Shown: positions 54,702 to 63,598 of the stretch, piece by piece
Layout of the letters: each line of letters opens with the position of its first letter
Numbering within the stretch: position 1 is the stretch's first letter
Origin: a virus
Virus record (IMG/VR): IMGVR_UViG_3300024243_000006
Coordinates: 85,318-149,317 of that record
Reading direction: 5' to 3' (one strand)
DNA: 64,000 bases
Program-made: the position numbers and the translations under genes
Notes under the pieces: generated by a model
Seen by the model: only the letters and a program-made list of their open reading frames with translations
Database searches by the model: none
What the model was told of the DNA's origin: nothing

Positions 54702-55634
54702 ATGACAAGATTAGAATTCATTCTTAGGCAGGCGGGTACAAATCGCAAACTGAGAAGCGCACTTAGAGGTGCTTATGCCGAAGAGTTAGAGAAAGTTGCT
54801 CAGCAAGGTATCCTTCAGGATTATCAGGGCGAAAAAACTAACTACGGCACAAGAGAGCAATTGCTCACCGAGAGAGGAACTTCTGATAAGGCGGACCAGC
54901 TTTACGGCGTAAACCCCGCAGAATACGGTACGCCTGAAATTGCAGACAGACCATTAAGTGAGTCTCTTTCTACAAGGTATGTCCCAGGTAAGCCTGGGGT
55001 ATCTGCCGAAAGGGTTCGCGGAACAAATGGCGGCGTTTACAAAGATCCAAACACTAACAAGATTTATGATTGGAATGAGGGCTTTACTGACGAACAGGGC
55101 CAGAAGTATCAGGGTAGCAGCGTACAAGGACAGACCGAAATGTTCTCTTATTCTGAGATTTGTGATCCTGACAAGTTAGTCAAAACAGCATCTGAGGATT
55201 ACGACATTGCAACTTTCGGAACAGAAGCTCCTTTTGTAAAGATTAGTGTTTATGAAGATGATGATGAATATGAAGGTATGATTGCTTACTACAAAACCGC
55301 AGAAGATATTGAGGCCAATAAGCTTTATGCGACAGGAAGCTACTTGTATGATAAAGATGGCAGTGAGGATCCTGTTGCTGGCAGAATATACGCAGAGACT
55401 TTGACAATTCACAGCGAGCCGGGTATTGACTTTGTTCTTTCTGATAGGATAACTCCGGATGAGTTCCTGAGACTTATGCATGAAAACTTTACAGTAGTTT
55501 CCCTTACTGGAGCCTCTTACAGTCCTCCGATTAGTGATGAGGGATTCGATGCTCAGTTTGATGATTTCGAAGCAAAAAGGGATTGGGATGAAGGTAGAGA
55601 CGAATACGCTGGATTCAAAATCTCCTCGGAATAA
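54702..55634 (+). CDS. Probable virion protein, 310 aa
   Basis: The protein is acidic and Tyr/Asp-rich towards the C-terminus (SVYEDDDEYEGMIAYYKTAE). It starts with a helical, basic segment (TRLEFILRQAGTNRKLRSAL). A Gly-rich central linker (KPGVSAERVRGTNGG) is present. ATG 54702 follows AAGGAG with good spacing. A strong terminator follows. The family is not recognised. Confidence 0.7.
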   Translation: MTRLEFILRQAGTNRKLRSALRGAYAEELEKVAQQGILQDYQGEKTNYGTREQLLTERGTSDKADQLYGVNPAEYGTPEIADRPLSESLSTRYVPGKPGVSAERVRGTNGGVYKDPNTNKIYDWNEGFTDEQGQKYQGSSVQGQTEMFSYSEICDPDKLVKTASEDYDIATFGTEAPFVKISVYEDDDEYEGMIAYYKTAEDIEANKLYATGSYLYDKDGSEDPVAGRIYAETLTIHSEPGIDFVLSDRITPDEFLRLMHENFTVVSLTGASYSPPISDEGFDAQFDDFEAKRDWDEGRDEYAGFKISSE

Positions 55635-55649
55635 AAACAAAGCACAAAA

Positions 55650-55697
55650 ACAAAAGTAGAGCCTGCCCGGTACAAATAAGGCAGGCTTTACTTTTGT
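55650..55697 (+). terminator. Long hairpin terminator
   Basis: ACAAAAGTAGAGCCTGCC and GGCAGGCTTTACTTTTGT pair over 18 positions with one G-U pair, ending in a T-run. It begins 15 bases after the preceding stop and separates the early virion group from the terminase-portal group. Confidence 0.9.
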
Positions 55698-55711
55698 AGA
55701 AGGAGTTATTT

Positions 55712-56419
55712 ATGGGCAGCAAAGTATTACGACATCCAGAGAAAGAAGAGATTATCTCCAAGCTATTGCAGGGAGAGTCTGTTAAGCAGGTCGAAAATTG
55801 GCTAAAGAAGAAACATCCAAAAACAAAGCGTCTCCACATCACATCCATGACTTTGCAGAAGTTCAGGAAGGAGTACCTTAATCTTGAAGGCGAAGCCCTG
55901 GAACAGATTAAGGCTGCCAGAAAGAATTTTACAAAGGACTCTAAGGCTCTTGAAAAGCAGGCTATGGTTATGGCATCGAATTCTTACCAGGAAAAGCTCG
56001 CGGAGATTATTGATGAGGAGATTGATGTCACTAGAAAGATGCTTGAAATGGAAAAGATTATCTCTTCCAGAATCGAGTATTACTTTAATTCTCTCAACAG
56101 TGGAGCTAACCTTAGAGAGGAGCGAGTTTTCATTGAACTTTTGACTCAGCAAAGAGAGCTTCTTAGAGATTGGAAGAAATATGTTGAACGGGTTCCTGAC
56201 CAGACAATCGACCACAATATTAATATCAATGTAGTTAATGAGCAACTCACTGTTCTTAAGAGTATCGTTTTCGAAGTTCTTAAGGAACTTGACCCGACTT
56301 TGATTCCGGTTTTCGTTGAGAAGCTAAATTCTAAAATGGTAGATACACAGTACAACAATCAAAGATATTTGGACTATGTAGAGCCAGAGGTTAAAATTAT
56401 CGATGTCAGTAACGATTAA
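55712..56419 (+). CDS. Possible small terminase subunit, 235 aa
   Basis: The N-terminal 60 residues (HPEKEEIISKLLQGESVKQV, then HITSMTLQKFRKEYL) look like a helix-turn-helix, followed by a long coiled coil (KALEKQAMVMASNSYQEKLA) and a C-terminal domain. HTH plus coiled coil is the usual layout of small terminase subunits. It is the first gene of the unit that ends in the large terminase and portal, about 5.4 kb downstream. A DNA-binding adaptor of another kind is possible. Confidence 0.6.
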   Translation: MGSKVLRHPEKEEIISKLLQGESVKQVENWLKKKHPKTKRLHITSMTLQKFRKEYLNLEGEALEQIKAARKNFTKDSKALEKQAMVMASNSYQEKLAEIIDEEIDVTRKMLEMEKIISSRIEYYFNSLNSGANLREERVFIELLTQQRELLRDWKKYVERVPDQTIDHNININVVNEQLTVLKSIVFEVLKELDPTLIPVFVEKLNSKMVDTQYNNQRYLDYVEPEVKIIDVSND

Positions 56420-56669
56420 TACAACGGAAAATCAGGAAAGGTATGCGGATCTCACACTCAGGGATATTGAAAGTGCTGCTGCATTCTCATCTTGGCTGTC
56501 TCAACACTTAGTTACTTATGCTACTGGAACAGTAAGTAAAGAGCACTTGTTAATATTCCTTACATATATACAGGATCGTATTGACGAGACAGATTCGGCT
56601 GATGGCCTTATGTGGAAAAAAGCAATAGTCGATCTGAAAAGTAGATTAGGAGACGACAGTGGACTTTAA
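56403..56669 (+). CDS. Hypothetical protein, 88 aa
   Basis: A small helical protein overlapping the previous gene by 17 bases and the next by 11 bases. The start ATG lies in GTTAAAATTATCG, with weak ribosome signals; translation is probably coupled. No family recognised. Confidence 0.65.
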   Translation: MSVTINTTENQERYADLTLRDIESAAAFSSWLSQHLVTYATGTVSKEHLLIFLTYIQDRIDETDSADGLMWKKAIVDLKSRLGDDSGL

Positions 56670-58164
56670 GAAGGAACTTATAGCGCTAAAGACAGAGCTT
56701 CCAAACCTCGGAATCCCCGAAGGTAAGGAGGCTATTGCTGTTAGTGTCTATAACATCTACAAACATCACGGTGTCTCTCCAACTGAGGAGATCATCCGTT
56801 TTGCAATGGACGTAAAGCTTCCTCCAAAGAATCACAACGATTACTACTATTTAGCCACAGTCGCTTATCTCAGAAATAATGGAATTAAAAAAGTCGCATA
56901 TCCGTTAGGACATGGGGCTTTGAGCGAAGATTTAGAAGAAGAGTTTGATCTGGAGAAATGGTCAGGACTCGTACATAAAATTTACGAAGCAGTTCAAAGC
57001 GGAGATATGTCTTATAGTTTTGCACTGGATTACTACTCTGGAGAACTCGATACTTCTCGACAAGAAGGCCATAAGTTTAAGGAGTGGGTTAAGTACTATA
57101 AGAATGGTGAGCATCTTAAGTATGACATTAGAGCAAGCAGGAGCAACGAAATGGAAAAAAAAGCAGATTTCCAATTTCCATTAAGCGGTTCAGGATTCTA
57201 TCCGGCAGAGACCAAGCAGGTCTCTAAAGAGCGCGTGGAAGTTGATAACAAGAAAGGCGATTTCGAAGAGTGGAAAAGCAAACTCTACGTTGCTATCAGA
57301 AGACTTGATAAGCTAATCAGACAGGGCGATCCACATATGAATTCAGATATTCATGCGGACCTCGCAGACCTTCTGCATGCTTTTGATATGGAAGTTAGAA
57401 AGGTAAGGCTTGCCTCTACTGCATCTGACCTTACCAAAAGAGCTGCTTTGGCTTTCAAAACTAAAGGTCTCAACGAACATGCAGATACTCTATATGCGTT
57501 AGCACAAGAGACTCCGCTTCCGCCAGAGATTGATGCAGCCCCAGATGATATTCTTGGAGACGAGCCACTTGGTGGCGGTTTGACCGAGGAGCCTGAGGTT
57601 CCTGGCGCAGAGGGTGAAATCCCTGGCGCAGCGCCAGAAAGTATTGGGGCAGGTACACCCGTTGGAACAGCGCTGAAAGGAGGAACGGGACCTAAGCCTG
57701 GAGAGTACGAAGCTCTTAGCGGAGACATCACTCTCGATCAGGCATCTCGAAAGCTTGAAGAGATTGCAGGAAGACTTGCGGACAGACGAGTTATCCGTTT
57801 GCTTGCGGAGTTCGATATCATGCTTGATCAGCTTGGCGTGGCTCCAATGTTTCCCGAGCTTCCGGAAGCCCAGAGCAAGCTCATTGATAGTTACTCTTAT
57901 GCATTAACTCGTGTCACCAAGATGCTTGGTATGCTTTCTTCAGGGAAAAGTCTTTCGGAAATTGCTGACGCAAAAGAAACTGAGATTCAGAAGGGCGTAG
58001 ACAAGGACACTGCGAAGACATTCAATGCTGGCGCAGAAGAGGACGCACCAAAGGGAACTGAGGCTATTGCTGACGAATTTGGCGCTACAACAGAACTTCC
58101 GCCGGAGCCAGGACAGGACGCTCCACAGCCGGCAGAAGCACCTCCTATTGACGAAGAGGTATAA
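56659..58164 (+). CDS. Probable virion protein, 501 aa, with internal start
   Basis: The frame opens with GTG. The N-terminal 160 residues include HGVSPTEEIIRFAMDVKLPP and look helical. An ATG at 57151 behind AGGAG (57139-57143) could begin a 337-residue product. A helical block (LTKRAALAFKTKGLNEHADT) resembles blocks in the proteins at 4720 and 6294. It is followed by a Pro/Gly/Ala/Glu-rich linker (residues about 290-355), another helical domain, and a Pro/Glu-rich acidic tail. Its position before the terminase suggests a head or scaffold protein. Confidence 0.72.
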   Translation: MDFKKELIALKTELPNLGIPEGKEAIAVSVYNIYKHHGVSPTEEIIRFAMDVKLPPKNHNDYYYLATVAYLRNNGIKKVAYPLGHGALSEDLEEEFDLEKWSGLVHKIYEAVQSGDMSYSFALDYYSGELDTSRQEGHKFKEWVKYYKNGEHLKYDIRASRSNEMEKKADFQFPLSGSGFYPAETKQVSKERVEVDNKKGDFEEWKSKLYVAIRRLDKLIRQGDPHMNSDIHADLADLLHAFDMEVRKVRLASTASDLTKRAALAFKTKGLNEHADTLYALAQETPLPPEIDAAPDDILGDEPLGGGLTEEPEVPGAEGEIPGAAPESIGAGTPVGTALKGGTGPKPGEYEALSGDITLDQASRKLEEIAGRLADRRVIRLLAEFDIMLDQLGVAPMFPELPEAQSKLIDSYSYALTRVTKMLGMLSSGKSLSEIADAKETEIQKGVDKDTAKTFNAGAEEDAPKGTEAIADEFGATTELPPEPGQDAPQPAEAPPIDEEV

Positions 58165-58168
58165 GTAA

Positions 58169-58933
58169 ATGAACTTGGGAGAAACCCTATCATTAGTTGC
58201 ACAGATTGCCGAAAGGTATTTGGTCGATAAGCCCTACATTGTTGGTGGCTTACCAAGAGACGTGTATCTGAAAAAGGAGATCAAGACAACTGATGTTGAT
58301 TTGACAACTAATTCTCCCGATGTCTTAAGGCTCGGCATCCTCGTGGCTAACGAAATGAATGCCACTTTCGAGCTATCAGATGATGGGCATTTGACCGCAT
58401 TCACAGATTCTTTTGATCTTGATTTCTCAAGTAACTTTATCTCTGAAGGCGTAGTTGAATACCTTGGTGATAAGCATCAAGAATATCACGAAGCATACAG
58501 TAGAGACTTCACGATCAATACCCTGCATCAGGATCTATTGACCAGAGAAATTGTAGATCCGACAGGGCAAGGTTTTGAAGACATCAAAAATAAGATCATC
58601 AGAACTCCTGTACCTCCACACATCACACTGGAAGATGATCCGAGGAGGATCTATCGTGCAGTGAATCTTGCTGCAAGATATGGATACAGAATTGATCCTA
58701 CGATTGTTGAGTTCGTTCTTGAAAACCCAGAAATCTTTTCTTCAGAGAATGTAAAAGACAAGTACATCTCTGTTAAAATTGCGAAGGCACTCAAAGAAGA
58801 TGCTGAGCTAACCCTTCACTTGTTAAGGGAGCTTGATCTTTTGAAGAATGTACCATTAAGTGGCTACTTCAAAGATGTGCTTATCTCTAAAAAACTTCTT
58901 GTTGAATACTTGGGCGAGGAAAAAGATGATTAA
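58169..58933 (+). CDS. tRNA CCA-adding/poly(A) polymerase-like nucleotidyltransferase
   Basis: Class II nucleotidyltransferase motifs are in order: VGGLPRDVYL (GG and R), TTDVDLTT with the catalytic Asp pair, SRDFTINTLHQDL, DPTGQGFEDIKNKIIRTP, and DDPRRIYRAVNLAARYGY. At 254 residues it has the catalytic head and neck but little of the tail. It probably adds or repairs CCA ends on tRNAs, perhaps those damaged by host defence nucleases or encoded by the phage elsewhere. No tRNA gene lies in this window. Confidence 0.88.
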   Translation: MNLGETLSLVAQIAERYLVDKPYIVGGLPRDVYLKKEIKTTDVDLTTNSPDVLRLGILVANEMNATFELSDDGHLTAFTDSFDLDFSSNFISEGVVEYLGDKHQEYHEAYSRDFTINTLHQDLLTREIVDPTGQGFEDIKNKIIRTPVPPHITLEDDPRRIYRAVNLAARYGYRIDPTIVEFVLENPEIFSSENVKDKYISVKIAKALKEDAELTLHLLRELDLLKNVPLSGYFKDVLISKKLLVEYLGEEKDD

Positions 58934-59837
58934 GAACGCAGGATATCTTGCCTCTTCTTGGGAAGAATATTCCGAACAAGGCCCGGCATTTAAAGAGATT
59001 GAGGTTTGGTGGAAAAATAATTGGCAGAAAGTTCCTGGCAGTCAAGGTCCGGATTACAATAGCTGGACAGACTGGTATGTAACGAAGTATTATGGAGAGT
59101 GGGGAGGAATACACCGTGGGCCCGAAGAAGCCTTAAAGGTTATGCAGGGGGAGCAGGGAGCGCCTAAAGCTGGGATTACTCCGGGCTCCGTATCTCAAAG
59201 AGGCAGAGGAATTGGTGAGCGCCTCAAAGGCGTAAAACAAATGTTTAACGGCAAATTACCAAGAGGGCAATTCCCTGGCAAAAACAACGGAATTAACTTC
59301 GGAGATTTAAGCGACGAAACTCAGGAATTTCTCAAAACAATTACCGAAGTTGCGAAAGAGCTTGGCGTTCAGAAACCATTCGTTACAAGCGGATACAGAA
59401 GTCCATCTGCTCAAGCAAGAGTTATGGCAAATAACTGGAAAAAGAAAGGCGGGTCCGCGCCTCTTTCACCGAGAGAGCTTGAGCTTCTTGGTGCTTCATT
59501 ATCTCAGAAGCTTTCAGCAGGATTGGATGGAAGGCCGATCACAAAAGGCGCAGTTTACCTTTACAATCTATATCAAATAAAGCCTTTTGCATTATTTGTT
59601 AACAACACCCTACATGATTACGGTGTGAACAGAGAAAGTAAAGGCATAGTTGCAGACTGGATTCAGGCAAATGTTCCATTGCGTTCGCATATGGGGCAGC
59701 CTGCTACTTCTGTTGACCTAAGGTTAACACAAGATATTAAAAAAGTTCTCGATGTCGTAACACAGTCTGGGGAATTTACTTTGGGAGTCCTATTCGAGGG
59801 CGATCATTATCACGTAAGAGTCAAGGAAATGGCTTAA
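58926..59837 (+). CDS. M15-like peptidoglycan peptidase, virion- or lysis-associated
   Basis: The C-terminal half carries a VanY/M15-like fold: PFVTSGYRSPSAQARVM, SHMGQPATSVDLRL (the SxHxxGxxxD pattern with a one-residue difference from SxHxxGxAxD) and EGDHYHVRV with the last zinc His. It would cut peptide cross-links of the cell wall. The N-terminal 60 residues have a Trp/Tyr-rich block (SWEEYSEQGPAF, NSWTDWYVTKYYG) similar to one in the protein at 6294, maybe a virion-attachment module. No signal peptide or holin is seen. ATG 58926 follows GAGGAAAAAG. Confidence 0.8.
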   Translation: MIKNAGYLASSWEEYSEQGPAFKEIEVWWKNNWQKVPGSQGPDYNSWTDWYVTKYYGEWGGIHRGPEEALKVMQGEQGAPKAGITPGSVSQRGRGIGERLKGVKQMFNGKLPRGQFPGKNNGINFGDLSDETQEFLKTITEVAKELGVQKPFVTSGYRSPSAQARVMANNWKKKGGSAPLSPRELELLGASLSQKLSAGLDGRPITKGAVYLYNLYQIKPFALFVNNTLHDYGVNRESKGIVADWIQANVPLRSHMGQPATSVDLRLTQDIKKVLDVVTQSGEFTLGVLFEGDHYHVRVKEMA

Positions 59838-59873
59838 ACATACTAATATTCATTGCTTTTTTTGGAACAATCG

Positions 59874-60146
59874 ATGAAAGAAACTATTATAAACAAATTA
59901 GATGACGAACCGGTGACTATAGATCTTGAGGAAGAAGATGAAGAAGAAGAGCTTGATGTCAAAACTCAAGCTGAGGAATCTTCTAATATTCCTATAGATG
60001 GTAGTCCAGTGTATCCGCACATATATGTTGGCAATTCAGGTATTCCTGACATGGTCGATTATGATGAGAGCGGATACAGGGGAGATAATTATATGATTTG
60101 GCATGATATTTTTCCAGATATTTCTGCCGGCAGCATTCATGGGTAA
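59874..60146 (+). CDS. Hypothetical acidic protein, 90 aa
   Basis: Very acidic N-terminal half (DLEEEDEEEELDV), then a short region with PHIYVGNSGIPDMVDYDESG. ATG 59874 with GGAAC upstream is preferred over TTG 59853. No known family. Confidence 0.65.
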   Translation: MKETIINKLDDEPVTIDLEEEDEEEELDVKTQAEESSNIPIDGSPVYPHIYVGNSGIPDMVDYDESGYRGDNYMIWHDIFPDISAGSIHG

Positions 60147-60159
60147 GGAGTTTTACACA

Positions 60160-61167
60160 ATGTCAAAAAACGTAGTCACAGAATACACAGAAGATACAGA
60201 GTTTTTCAAGTCTTCCCAATGGGCAGGAGACTTGGTTGAGTTTTCTGAAGAAACAAGTGTAGAGGATGGCATGACACCTCCAGATAATGGTGTCGCACAA
60301 TTCGAAACAATAGTGGAATTTGATGAGGAAGAAGCTGATCTCCTTGAAGATATGGAGTCTTCTTTGTCTCAGTCTGTAGAGGGCAATGAAGTTGGCGAGC
60401 CAACAGTTGTTGAATTCTCAGAGGAACTTCCAGGCGCAGTAGAAGAGATGGAAGAAGAGGAAGTATCCTCAGCAGCAGACGCAGTTAGAATGCTTCCAGG
60501 CTCAAGCATCAGTCTCGCAGATGACGAGGAAGATAAAGTAGAGGAGGTAGATGATACCCCTGGTACTTGGAGAGATGACGGAGATGTCAGAGATTTCTCA
60601 AATTATCTTCAGGATGCCTACAACAGTCCTCCGCAGCACCAGGGCGAAATGCTTGGATGCGAAAGAGTGATCAATTACTACAAGGGCCTCGACAAAGAAA
60701 TCTCCAAGGCCCTATCTCTTGATAAGGATCATATCTTAGATGTTGGTGAGCTTGATGGAGTTAGGGTTAACATGATGAATGATATGTTAACTTTGAAGCA
60801 GCACATTAAGAAGCTTCAGAGAGGCATCAGAGAGCAGCACGGAAAGAAAGCTGCTGATGGCACTACTATGAAGATCGCAGGAAGCGATGTGGAATTATCA
60901 AAAGAAGCCACAGTTGCAAGACCGCAGCTTATGATGACTGCTTTTGAAAGAGCAATTACCGGAATGGTTGTTAACGCAGTTGTATCTTCTGGAAAATCTT
61001 TTGAAGATGTGTATGACATTCTTAAGAATAAGTATGCATTTACAGACAGAGAGGAACTTGCATTAATGCAGTTGTTCGCTGATATGGGATATCAGGTTTT
61101 CAAAGATAGGGGTTCTTATGGAAAAGAATCTTCTGAAGTTGATTTCATGAGAAGCTATTTCGCATAA
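60160..61167 (+). CDS. Probable virion or assembly protein, 335 aa
   Basis: The first half is acidic and of low complexity (EFSEELPGAVEEMEEEEVSS), the second half is helical with a conserved-looking KQHIKKLQRGIREQHGKKAA block and ends in a compact helical region. Acid-rich helical proteins beside the terminase can be scaffolds, but no motif proves this. ATG 60160 follows AAGGAG with good spacing; an upstream in-frame start at 60103 is inside the previous gene. Confidence 0.7.
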   Translation: MSKNVVTEYTEDTEFFKSSQWAGDLVEFSEETSVEDGMTPPDNGVAQFETIVEFDEEEADLLEDMESSLSQSVEGNEVGEPTVVEFSEELPGAVEEMEEEEVSSAADAVRMLPGSSISLADDEEDKVEEVDDTPGTWRDDGDVRDFSNYLQDAYNSPPQHQGEMLGCERVINYYKGLDKEISKALSLDKDHILDVGELDGVRVNMMNDMLTLKQHIKKLQRGIREQHGKKAADGTTMKIAGSDVELSKEATVARPQLMMTAFERAITGMVVNAVVSSGKSFEDVYDILKNKYAFTDREELALMQLFADMGYQVFKDRGSYGKESSEVDFMRSYFA

Positions 61168-61177
61168 GGAGAATGGA

Positions 61178-61786
61178 ATGAGTAAAATTACAAGACAAGA
61201 TGGAGTCACCGAGCAATACGGTGTCATGCAGGACTGGCTAGTTCTCTTTGCTCATGAGCTTGAGAAGAAGGGTTATTTAGAAAACCTAAAGCCTATTTCT
61301 CGCAGAAAGCATTTTCACTCAATTGAAGAAAAGATGGCGGACATCAAGGAAAGAATTGGCTTTGATGTCGTCAGCAAGCTTACGGAAGAACTCGAAGACA
61401 TCAGCAAAGAAGCTCAGACAAAAACCGCATGTGGATGCGGTGGCTCTTGCTGCGAAGTCAAAACAGCAAATTATGAACATCCTGAAAGGGATGTGAAAAG
61501 GATGCGCAATATTCTTAGCTACATCAATGATATGGCTAAATCAGAATCTCACTTAAGTGCTACCGCAATTCTGTCAAAATGTAGAGACGCGGAAGGACTT
61601 GGGTTCAATAGTCTTCGCATTGATGAAGGAAAGCTTAAGGGCTATGTTGACGACTTACTTTCAAAGTATAGCGATGATTTGGATGAGGACATTAGGTATG
61701 AGAAGAGAGAGATAGAGCCAGTATCTTCTAACACTGGTCTCGATCAGGCAGATTACTACAGTCATGCGCGTCCAGATTCCTTTTAA
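61178..61786 (+). CDS. Hypothetical protein with Cys cluster, 202 aa
   Basis: A helical protein with an unusual cysteine cluster (TACGCGGSCCEV near residue 85) that could bind a metal. A long helical C-terminal half follows. It lies 9 bases before the large terminase gene and starts behind AAGGAG. A packaging-related role is possible; no family is recognised. Confidence 0.7.
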   Translation: MSKITRQDGVTEQYGVMQDWLVLFAHELEKKGYLENLKPISRRKHFHSIEEKMADIKERIGFDVVSKLTEELEDISKEAQTKTACGCGGSCCEVKTANYEHPERDVKRMRNILSYINDMAKSESHLSATAILSKCRDAEGLGFNSLRIDEGKLKGYVDDLLSKYSDDLDEDIRYEKREIEPVSSNTGLDQADYYSHARPDSF

Positions 61787-61795
61787 GGAGGGCGG

Positions 61796-63595
61796 ATGAA
61801 AAAATCTAATCAAGACGCGAACAAACAACTTGAGGACCTATTCTTTGACGTAAAGAACAGCTTCTTGGATTATGATCCCGCGTACTTTATTCAAAACAAT
61901 TTAACACTCGATGGTGAGCCATTCTCCGTATTGGATAACGGCTGGAAGTTTATGTCGGATATCTATAGGTATATCGCATTGCAAGCCACCAGAGAGTCTG
62001 GTAAGCCCGTTGTAATTTGCAAAGGGCGACAGGTCGGTGCTACTGTCATGGCAGGAGCATTGGATTTATACTTTACGAACAGCGGCCTCTTTACGTCGCC
62101 TCCGGTTAAGGTAGCACACCTCTTTCCGGCTATTGCACTTGTAAAGAGATTCTCTCAGGATAAACTTGAGAATATGATTCGTTCTGCCAAGGATGACTTC
62201 ATTAACAAAAACAAGCTTATCCACACAGAGCCTAACGCTGTAGACAACATTACAATGAAGCAGTTCAACACAGGGACACTTTGGATCGAAAGCATCGGTG
62301 CAGATGGTGACCGTGTTCGTGGTATGTCACTTGATGTGGCGTTCTTTGACGAAGTCCAAGATATGCCGGGAACCGCTATTGGTAACGTTACTAAGACACT
62401 CACTGCTTCTAAGTACGGACAGGTCGGTAAGGGCGTACAGATTTACTTTGGAACGCCAAAAGAAAGAGGCTCTTATTTCAATCAAATTTGGGAGCAGTCC
62501 GACAAAAGATACTATCAGCTTGGATGCTCCAACTGTAAAGAGAATTATTTCTTTTACCATTCTGATGCACCTGATCTGTGGAGAGATATCTGGGTTGACG
62601 ATCATAATGTGAAATGCCCGGAATGTGGACATAAGGAACATAAGATTGATGCAATTGAAAATGGAAGATGGGTAGCTACAAGAGATCCTAAGACTGCAAA
62701 GTATACAGGTTTTCATATCAATCAGCTTTACATTCCATATTTTAAAAAGCAAAACATCTTAGATCTAATGCCAGAGTTCAATCCAACTCAGTCAGAAAGA
62801 ATTTGGAATAATGAGGTTATCGGAGAGTTCTACTCTGGCTCCGGCATGCCTTTAACCAGACAGGACATTATTGATAACTGTATCGATATGGACAGAAGCT
62901 TCTCAAGAAGGGTTTCTGCTCGCGACAAAACAACATATCTTGGGGTTGACTGGGGTGGCAAGGTAGATATGGACAACGTTGATCGTGGTCAATCATACTC
63001 TTGTGTCGCAGTTCTTTCTGCAACGCCTGATGGAACGCTTTATGTAGAACATGCTCATAAGCTTAGAAGCCAATCTTTTAATTACAAAAAAGAAACCATC
63101 ATTGAGTGCTATAGAAGATTCGGAATTACAAGGGGAGTTAGCGATTGGTTCTTTGGACAGGACGTAGTTCATGATCTTCAGATGATCTATAGAGATAGGT
63201 TCCTTGGAGCCCAGGGCTCTGGCGCTTTGATTAAGCCTATTAAGTATAGAGAAGATGAGCTTATCATATCTTATAACAAGGATTTGCTTATTGAGGAATT
63301 GTTTGATAAAATCAGAAAAGGTAAAATAAGGTTTCCAGGCAAAAGCTTTGAGCATATTGATTGGTTAATTGATCATTGCACATCTATGGAAAGCTCTACA
63401 AGACTTAGCTCTGGACAACAGGTAAAGACATTTAAGAAAGGTACTGGACCAAATGATGGACTGATGGCCTTACTATATGCGTACATGGCATGGAAATTCG
63501 ATGCCACTGCCGGTTACACTGTAAAGCCTGGAATGGAAAAAAAGAATTCTATGCCGAAGCCAACGCTCGCATACGCTCCAAATTTAAGGACATAA
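61796..63595 (+). CDS. terL: Terminase large subunit (TerL)
   Basis: The ATPase has a Walker A-like CKGRQVGATVMAG near residue 80 and Walker B VAFFDEVQDMPG near 185. A zinc-ribbon-like insert (CSNCKENYFF, VKCPECGHKEH) lies at about residues 243-285, as in GpA-type terminases. The nuclease begins with YLGVDWGGKVD near residue 380. At 599 residues it is full length. It packages DNA into the head by cutting and pumping. GGAGG lies directly upstream, and the portal-like gene follows after three bases. Confidence 0.93.
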   Translation: MKKSNQDANKQLEDLFFDVKNSFLDYDPAYFIQNNLTLDGEPFSVLDNGWKFMSDIYRYIALQATRESGKPVVICKGRQVGATVMAGALDLYFTNSGLFTSPPVKVAHLFPAIALVKRFSQDKLENMIRSAKDDFINKNKLIHTEPNAVDNITMKQFNTGTLWIESIGADGDRVRGMSLDVAFFDEVQDMPGTAIGNVTKTLTASKYGQVGKGVQIYFGTPKERGSYFNQIWEQSDKRYYQLGCSNCKENYFFYHSDAPDLWRDIWVDDHNVKCPECGHKEHKIDAIENGRWVATRDPKTAKYTGFHINQLYIPYFKKQNILDLMPEFNPTQSERIWNNEVIGEFYSGSGMPLTRQDIIDNCIDMDRSFSRRVSARDKTTYLGVDWGGKVDMDNVDRGQSYSCVAVLSATPDGTLYVEHAHKLRSQSFNYKKETIIECYRRFGITRGVSDWFFGQDVVHDLQMIYRDRFLGAQGSGALIKPIKYREDELIISYNKDLLIEELFDKIRKGKIRFPGKSFEHIDWLIDHCTSMESSTRLSSGQQVKTFKKGTGPNDGLMALLYAYMAWKFDATAGYTVKPGMEKKNSMPKPTLAYAPNLRT

Positions 63596-63598
63596 TAG

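Noticed and set aside
60103-60159. Upstream extension of the 335-residue gene
   Set aside because: It overlaps the previous gene, and ATG 60160 has a standard AAGGAG site.
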